In this document: in pieces, positions 29,001 to 31,589 of the stretch
How the letters are laid out: each line of letters begins with the position of its first letter
How positions within the stretch are numbered: position 1 is the stretch's first letter
DNA from: Dunaliella salina
Lineage: Eukaryota; Chlorophyta; Chlorophyceae; Chlamydomonadales; Dunaliellaceae
Direction: 5' to 3'
Assembly (NCBI GenBank): GCA_002284615.2
Contig: MU069464.1
Span: 340,486-372,074 of the forward strand
DNA: 31,589 nt
Notes under the pieces: generated by a model
The model's input: the letters and a program-made list of their open reading frames with translations, nothing else
Told to the model about the DNA's origin: nothing
The model's database searches: none
Made by a program: the position numbers and the translations under genes

Positions 29001-31484
29001 AAAATACAATACGACAAAAAACAAACCTACTTTCTTTTTATTTAATAACCAGTGTTGATTTTTAGCCCAACAGTCATGCGTTTTGACTGAGTGGCTCCTT
29101 TCCTGTAAACCTGTTGCAATGCACGCACCGGGTCAAATGACAGGATCTTGTTCATACGCGATAAAGACAAGATGATCTCGTCCTGCACCGGCACAGAGCC
29201 ACCCACAAGCCCTGTGAGTGCATGCAGGCCCAAACATGCTGTTCAGTGGGATAGGGTACACTCATTCATGCAAGCCCAAACGTGATGGTCAGTGAGTTGA
29301 AGTTTAGGGTTAAGGTCTAGGATTAAGGGTCAGCCCAAATATGCTGTACCAAAAGTGTGGAATTTTTGCCCCGCAGAATTTCAAGCTAACTGATTATGCA
29401 GAGTTGTCAATATCAATACTTTTAACACCCCTGCATAAAAAAAGTGAGGATGAGGTGCTGCAGTAAAGCCAAGGGCATTTTTGGAGGCATTTTAGGCCAA
29501 AATTGGCCATTCCCCGTAAAATGGGTCCATGATGCATGCTTTGACCTGATTTTGTCCCATGTTATGACTCCCAGGTAGGTTTTGTGTCAAGCCTGACCCA
29601 TCGGTGTGAAAAATCAGGGGGTGAAAATTTGTCCCTAAGTGTTCAAAGCGTGAGCGCGTCTGCCAGGCAAATGTGGTGCACAACTGGAAATCAGGCAAGC
29701 ACAGCATCTGGCCACAATCTGAGTACGAGGTGTTGTTGAGTACAATCATCAAGTATGCCCTGCCAAGTTAGGGGGCCCAGGTATGGGTGTACACGCACCT
29801 GAAGCTTGGTCAAAGCTGGGAGCTGTTTCTGCAAAGGGTCTTGGCACAGTGCCCCAAACTCAGCTTTGACACCAGCAGGTTCATCAGCAGCATCTTAATG
29901 CAAAATGCTGACCCTTTCACCTTATGGCAGGCCCTCTAGCAAATAAAAGCATCAGCAATTCAGCAAAATAAATGTATTAAAATGGTCGCTCAAATTGGCT
30001 CTCCAACTCATCAACCCAGTGCTGAGCCTTGGTTTCTTGCCATCCCCCTGCTAAAATGGGGCGATTGGCTGGACCACCGCCCCAGCCCCCCGGCCTCCCA
30101 GGAAATGCTCCTGATGAACTGCTGAACCATTGCTGTGGGTCAGGTAAGCCAAAGGAGTGGTTCCTGAGGACCCCATTCTGTCAGGGATTTGCCTGATTCC
30201 TAGCCTCCCACCCTGGGCCCCCCACAGCACAAACTGAGTATGCAGAGTTCCTCAGAAAGGACAAATTAAAGGTCCGCTCAGGTTTGGCTGGTCCCATTTG
30301 GGCAAGGACTCAAACCTAGATGCCTGACCTGATTAAGGGTTAAAATTTCAGGGTTCAGGGTTTTGAGTGATGAAATACACCGATGCATCCATGAAAAACG
30401 GAGCAGGTTTTTGCCTGTGCACATGTGCTGATCATTTCTGAGATTCGACTGTGCAGCACACGAAGTCAGGTTTCTGCAGATGCTCCTGTTGATGCATTAG
30501 GGAGATTCCATGTTCGAGTCCTGAGCTGTTAAAGAAGGCAATAAGCATTTTGCCCTTTGTTAGTGAAAAAGTATGTTCGAGAAAATGGTTGCACTTCACT
30601 CCTCCAAGCAGTACCGTGCAGCATGTTGACTATTATGCGTTGTTAAAAGGTTTTTTTAACCGCGCATATTGATACTTCCTTTGAAGGGCCGCGTGGTGGT
30701 CGCGCAATGTTGAAAACAAATGTTCCAGATGGGGTGCGTTATGGATGCATAACAGTGGCAGTAAGTCAAATTTCTGATGGAAGGGCTCGTGCAAATGATG
30801 GGTGCACGAGGGTGGGTCAGAAGATCAATGAGGAAGACGCACAACACAGTCTAGATAATGGAACCTGCACGGCAGACGGGCCAGGTGCAGCCAGAGCCAC
30901 AAAGCAGCAACATGACAGCCACACAGCAGCGCGACAGCGGGGAGTTGCGAGCCAGGCCATGAGCAACCACAAACTTTTCGGACCAACAGCAGTCAACATA
31001 GGCTGGGACTGCATGCATATGGAGGTTTTCATGGATTCACACTTTGGAAGTTGATTGTTGAGGATTGCTACAAAGGGTTGTGACTCAGATGTCATGGAGG
31101 GCGAGCAATGAGGGGATGCGCCTGCAGACTCCATTGCATTTCTGCTGTCAAGCAGGGTGCACAATGATGGGTGCACAATGAAGGGTGCAAGGGAGAACAA
31201 GGGGGTGGGCTGAGAAGGAGGTAGCGCAGTAAGGGTGCGCAAAGAGAACATTAGACCAATTTGGCCTCCAAAAAGGTTGTGGTATGGCTGTGCAATGGAA
31301 ATATACTTCTCAGAATATGGGGTTTGGCAACCATCCTCTTCAGTAACTACTCCATTTTAGGAAAATGATTGATAGCGCCACCACCAACCCTTTGACATGC
31401 GGCATGTGCACGAAATATGCGTGAAATCCCCCCAAAATCAATCACCTGTATTGCCACCCTGCGGCACTAAAGCAAGGCGCCTTT
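15940..31484 (-). CDS. D2HGDH: D-2-hydroxyglutarate dehydrogenase / FAD-linked oxidase, 12 exons, 5'-partial
   Basis: This gene oxidises D-2-hydroxyglutarate (possibly D-lactate) with FAD, normally in mitochondria, passing electrons on through electron-transfer flavoprotein. Exons, in gene order: 31484-31446, 29211-29129, 27704-27618, 25121-25067, 24700-24539, 23587-23460, 22632-22557, 21248-21163, 18572-18461, 17620-17538, 16919-16759, 16072-15940. Every junction keeps phase, giving about 400 codons, close to the part of the roughly 520-residue human protein downstream of its FAD-binding loop. Diagnostic motifs: [15 protein letters not shown] and [16 protein letters not shown] (FAD domain), [44 protein letters not shown] (metal-binding histidines), [13 protein letters not shown] (metal-binding Glu), and the C-terminal [14 protein letters not shown]. 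Introns are 0.37-2.6 kb and repeat-filled. The N-terminal exons and targeting peptide lie beyond the window. A closely related D-lactate dehydrogenase is the main alternative. Confidence 0.93.
16759..16919 (-). CDS. D2HGDH: D2HGDH exon 11 (metal-binding motifs)
   Basis: It encodes [20 protein letters not shown], then a stretch ending [13 protein letters not shown]. The two His of GHVGDGNLH and the Glu of SAEHG correspond to the metal ligands of human D2HGDH. The acceptor ACAACGCAG lies close to the (CA)n tract, and the donor is ATGG|GTAAGT. Confidence 0.95.
16942..17049. repeat. (TG)n microsatellite and 25-base assembly gap
   Basis: A long TG run at 16942-17024 is followed by undetermined bases 17025-17049. 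It lies in intron 10 just upstream of exon 11. The real repeat length is unknown because of the gap. Confidence 0.95.
17538..17620 (-). CDS. D2HGDH: D2HGDH exon 10
   Basis: It encodes (G)[19 protein letters not shown] then [15 protein letters not shown] is a signature of the C-terminal FAD-oxidase domain. The acceptor is CAACAG|GT and the donor CCCAA|GTGAGT. Downstream in intron 10 is an ATGTATGCAAG short tandem repeat (about 17478-17520). Confidence 0.92.
18180..18455 (-). repeat. Tandem repeat related to the exon 9 donor edge
   Basis: Roughly 40-60-bp units recur about six times (plus-strand core GCAAGGCCTG-(CGA/TGG/TAA)-CACAGTG, some followed by CCACACAAGAAGATAAGC). The array abuts exon 9, whose own plus-strand end reads GGGCACGTACCACAGTGCGG. 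The shared CACAGTG next to the donor suggests the array grew from this exon edge. Confidence 0.6.
18461..18572 (-). CDS. D2HGDH: D2HGDH exon 9
   Basis: It encodes [37 protein letters not shown] and one base. The DGTVA...W.IREG.(S/T)EAL pattern is conserved in the family. The acceptor is GACGCAG|GCA and the donor CTGTG|GTACGTG. Tandem repeats related to its own edges lie on both sides. Confidence 0.92.
18573..19200. repeat. Tandem and inverted array carrying exon 9 acceptor edge
   Basis: Units of about 70-130 bp repeat the plus-strand motif GCCATCACTGCCTGC-(A/G)-TCC, which is the exon 9 acceptor junction, followed by (G/A)AAGTCA(T/G)..., CAGACAGCCATCAGACTGCC, AAGCCAAGTCATGCC and CCAAAGGATGCACCATGTTG. 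Between about 18935 and 19080 the units are inverted, making a large hairpin centred near 18930-18945. Confidence 0.8.
19201..20584. other. Rest of intron 8, with two remote exon 9-like fragments
   Basis: This is non-coding intron. Two diverged exon 9 pieces remain, at about 19435-19490 (TCTATCACAAGCTTCTCCAT then a GCCTGCATCC junction) and 19568-19635 (TCCATCACAAGCTTCC then TGCTGCCTGAGTC). CTCTTGGCTGACCAAACC is duplicated at 20088-20125. No separate gene was recognised. Confidence 0.5.
20585..21162 (-). repeat. Array of exon 8 donor-edge copies
   Basis: On the plus strand, (C)TTAC|CTCCAGGA(A/G)AG followed by (C)ATCCAGCTTCTCCAT recurs at about 20588, 20880, 20998, 21024, 21088 and 21120 before the true exon end at 21163. 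The copies at 20883-20945 and 20596-20645 extend further into the exon ([17 protein letters not shown]). Several preserve a GAG|GTAAG donor. A GCTAGCAGTCAGTCGTTTTG repeat end lies at 20704. Confidence 0.8.
21163..21248 (-). CDS. D2HGDH: D2HGDH exon 8
   Basis: It encodes (G)[19 protein letters not shown] then REKLDAFLE. The acceptor is CTCAGTCAG|GA and the donor CTGGAG|GTAAGG. Copies of its 3' end and donor are repeated downstream (lower coordinates) to about 20585. Confidence 0.92.
21296..21510. repeat. Short tandem array in intron 7 (about 30-35 bp unit)
   Basis: Units with the plus-strand core (G/C)AACA(A)-G(G/A)TC(A/G)ACAGAAG-(C/G)CAGAC-(C/T)ATG-(T/G)GC recur about six or seven times directly upstream of exon 8. 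On the minus strand they read as [14 protein letters not shown] peptide repeats, which I regard as non-coding. Confidence 0.75.
21640..22105 (-). repeat. Dispersed repeat, copy 2 (inverted partner of 13803-14300)
   Basis: It lies inside intron 7 of the dehydrogenase gene. It carries the same ordered blocks as copy 1 in reverse complement, including GGAGGTCAAAAATTGACC at 21869-21886 and the AAATGGCTGAAATTCT block. The central palindrome is less perfect than in copy 1. Confidence 0.75.
22106..22556. other. Start of intron 7, nothing recognised
   Basis: I see no repeat or coding sequence in this part of intron 7. It contains ATGAATATTAATG and GGCGCGCC motifs only. Confidence 0.35.
22557..22632 (-). 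CDS. D2HGDH: D2HGDH exon 7
   Basis: It encodes [20 protein letters not shown] and SVNPL, the substrate-binding-side block. The acceptor is GGTGCAG|ATT and the donor CTCTAG|GTGAGT. It is 76 nt, phase 0 to 1, and too short to stand out as an ORF. Confidence 0.9.
22633..23459. other. Intron 6 content
   Basis: Most is unremarkable. At about 23215-23290 a GGCCAC(A/T)-(T/C)-GAGAGCACC-like unit of about 20 bp recurs three or four times. On the minus strand it reads [17 protein letters not shown], which is a repeat and not a gene. Confidence 0.4.
23460..23587 (-). CDS. D2HGDH: D2HGDH exon 6
   Basis: It encodes (G)[20 protein letters not shown] then [20 protein letters not shown] and GE. The acceptor is GCTGCAG|GA and the donor GGGAG|GTGAGT. 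ATGCATGCATGC repeats lie on its upstream side. Confidence 0.92.
23588..24538. repeat. Intron 5 with two local tandem duplications
   Basis: A GAGA(T/C)ATGCCT-(A/T/G)-CC unit of about 60 bp recurs near 23940, 23985 and 24040. A longer unit starting GCACTGCTTAAGGGCAGCAA recurs at 24069 and 24148, with a diverged copy (ACTGCTGAAAGGCAGCAAC) at 24282. These do not clearly match an adjacent exon. Confidence 0.6.
24539..24700 (-). CDS. D2HGDH: D2HGDH exon 5
   Basis: It encodes [20 protein letters not shown] through [20 protein letters not shown] and LG. This is the second FAD-contact block and the largest exon seen (162 nt). The acceptor is GATGCAG|GT and the donor ATTAG|GTGGGTG. Confidence 0.93.
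25067..25121 (-). CDS. D2HGDH: D2HGDH exon 4, GC donor
   Basis: It encodes [18 protein letters not shown] plus one base. The acceptor is TTTAG|GAC. The donor is GCAG|GCAAGC, a GC-AG intron (the other ten introns are GT-AG). Intron 4, after it, is the shortest at 366 bp. Confidence 0.9.
26258..26540. repeat. Two-copy tandem duplication in intron 3 (about 147 bp)
   Basis: GCTGCTGCTACTGCGGCTG at 26258 recurs at 26404, followed in both copies by a CATAGGATGC/AATAGGACGC block, GCATTTCCTTCCCC/GCATCGCCTTCCCC, TTGTGATGGAAGTGAA/TTATGTTGGAAGTGAA and a TTGTTTCC...CTCTTAC end. The rest of intron 3 (25122-27617) has no recognised feature. Confidence 0.75.
27618..27704 (-). CDS. D2HGDH: D2HGDH exon 3
   Basis: It encodes 29 residues, [20 protein letters not shown] then AQHNFLMPL, matching the (S)GVLVCEAGC...L block of the family. 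The acceptor is CTGCAG|GCC and the donor CACTG|GTAGGTG, phase 0 to 0. Several decayed copies of its 5' half lie upstream at 27915-28590. Confidence 0.9.
27910..28600 (-). repeat. Array of exon 3 acceptor-half copies
   Basis: About six units of around 120 bp in intron 2 carry the first half of exon 3. The plus-strand core is (G)CCAGCTTG-GGCGACCAGGGCACCGC-TGGCCTG. Units lie at about 27920-27984, 28042-28105, 28161-28226, 28284-28347, 28401-28464 and 28521-28584, each followed by GTGTTAC-(A/G)AGCAT(G/A)ACAAATGAGT(A)GCCA. On the minus strand each reads GALVAQA(G/D)CILQSLD-like after an AG|GCC acceptor, then diverges. The true exon is at 27618-27704. Confidence 0.85.
28601..29128. other. Start of intron 2, little recognised
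   Basis: Non-coding. A CAGTCATGCGTTTTGACTG motif at 29069-29087 resembles the repeat end at 20710-20725. Confidence 0.35.
29129..29211 (-). CDS. D2HGDH: D2HGDH exon 2
   Basis: It encodes (G)[27 protein letters not shown], completing the FAD-binding loop. The acceptor is ACTCACAG|GG and the donor CCCG|GTGCGTG. It is 83 nt, phase 1 to 0. Intron 1 before it is about 2.2 kb. Confidence 0.9.
29212..31445. other. Intron 1 content
   Basis: About 2.2 kb. A plus-strand stretch at 30055-30320 has coding-like text in one frame ([17 protein letters not shown], then [19 protein letters not shown], then [19 protein letters not shown]), with stops. It may be a decayed insertion of unknown type. GGGTGCACAATGA-type short repeats occur near 30800 and 31150-31180. 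Nothing is firm. Confidence 0.35.
31446..31484 (-). CDS. D2HGDH: D2HGDH exon 1 in window (FAD-binding loop)
   Basis: It encodes [13 protein letters not shown], the glycine-rich FAD loop, and ends phase 1 at ACAG|GTGATT. The acceptor is CACACACAG inside the (CA)n tract, so the usual pyrimidine tract is replaced by CA repeats. Earlier exons are outside the window. Confidence 0.85.
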
Positions 31485-31589
31485 CTGTGTGTGTGTGTGT
31501 GTGTGTGTGCACCTGCTCCGGTGTGTGTGTGTGTGTGTGTGTGTGTGTGGTGCGTGTCTGGTGTGTGTGTGTGTGTGTGTGTGTGTGTG
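31485..31589. repeat. (GT)n microsatellite at window edge
   Basis: GT runs broken by CACCTGCTCCG at about 31510 and GGTGCGTGTCTG at about 31549. The first run forms the acceptor region (CACACACAG on minus) of dehydrogenase exon 1. Confidence 0.95.

Noticed and set aside
30817..31251. 144-codon minus-strand ORF and an overlapping plus-strand ORF at 30707-31054
   Set aside because: Both are in intron 1, low in recognisable motifs and partly made of GGGTGCACAATG repeats. Neither is supported as a gene.

Overview
This looks like nuclear DNA of a eukaryote, most likely a green alga. Three things point that way: a split mitochondrial-type FAD oxidoreductase gene with eleven spliceosomal introns in the window, several non-LTR retrotransposon (LINE) families whose proteins resemble those of chlorophytes, and (CA)n microsatellites at both window ends. 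I cannot name the species. No rRNA, tRNA, CRISPR array or bacterial-style operon was recognised.

Left part (1-13080): a LINE graveyard, almost all on the minus strand. From left to right it holds: a (CA)n tract; a broken reverse transcriptase (about 90-1165); two 5'-truncated LINE 3' ends (about 1270-1375 and 2372-2600) flanking a decayed reading frame of unknown origin; a decayed copy of a LINE C-terminus with a (TTTTC)n tail (2747-3545); and element A (about 3872-8580). Element A has an intact 1,291-codon ORF with a PHD finger, an unusual middle domain, RNase H, a CCHC knuckle and a restriction-like endonuclease, but no reverse transcriptase. Next come a second, truncated copy of the element A 3' end (8572-8865), a TATATACTAG palindrome cluster with a short plus-strand ORF fragment (8880-9258), and element C (9260-13080). 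Element C is a frameshifted polyprotein with a Cys-rich N-terminus, two papain-like (Josephin/OTU-type) cysteine protease modules, an APE-type endonuclease, and the start of a reverse transcriptase that breaks off at 9259. Together, A and C carry the domain set of Dualen/RandI-type LINEs, which have two endonucleases, RNase H and a protease.

Middle part (13080-15940): mostly non-coding. It has a dispersed repeat whose inverted partner lies at 21640-22105, a pair of diverged direct repeats, and a plus-strand LINE C-terminal fragment (about 15180-15670).

Right part (15940-31589): one host gene on the minus strand, a D-2-hydroxyglutarate dehydrogenase / FAD-linked oxidase. I could place twelve exons (15940-31484). 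All intron phases agree across them and give about 400 codons through to the stop; the N-terminal exons lie beyond the window. Ten introns are GT-AG and one is GC-AG. The most unusual feature is that several introns contain tandem arrays built from pieces of the neighbouring exon and its splice junction: exon 3 acceptor side, exon 8 donor side, and both sides of exon 9. This leaves decoy splice sites and decayed partial exons across the gene.
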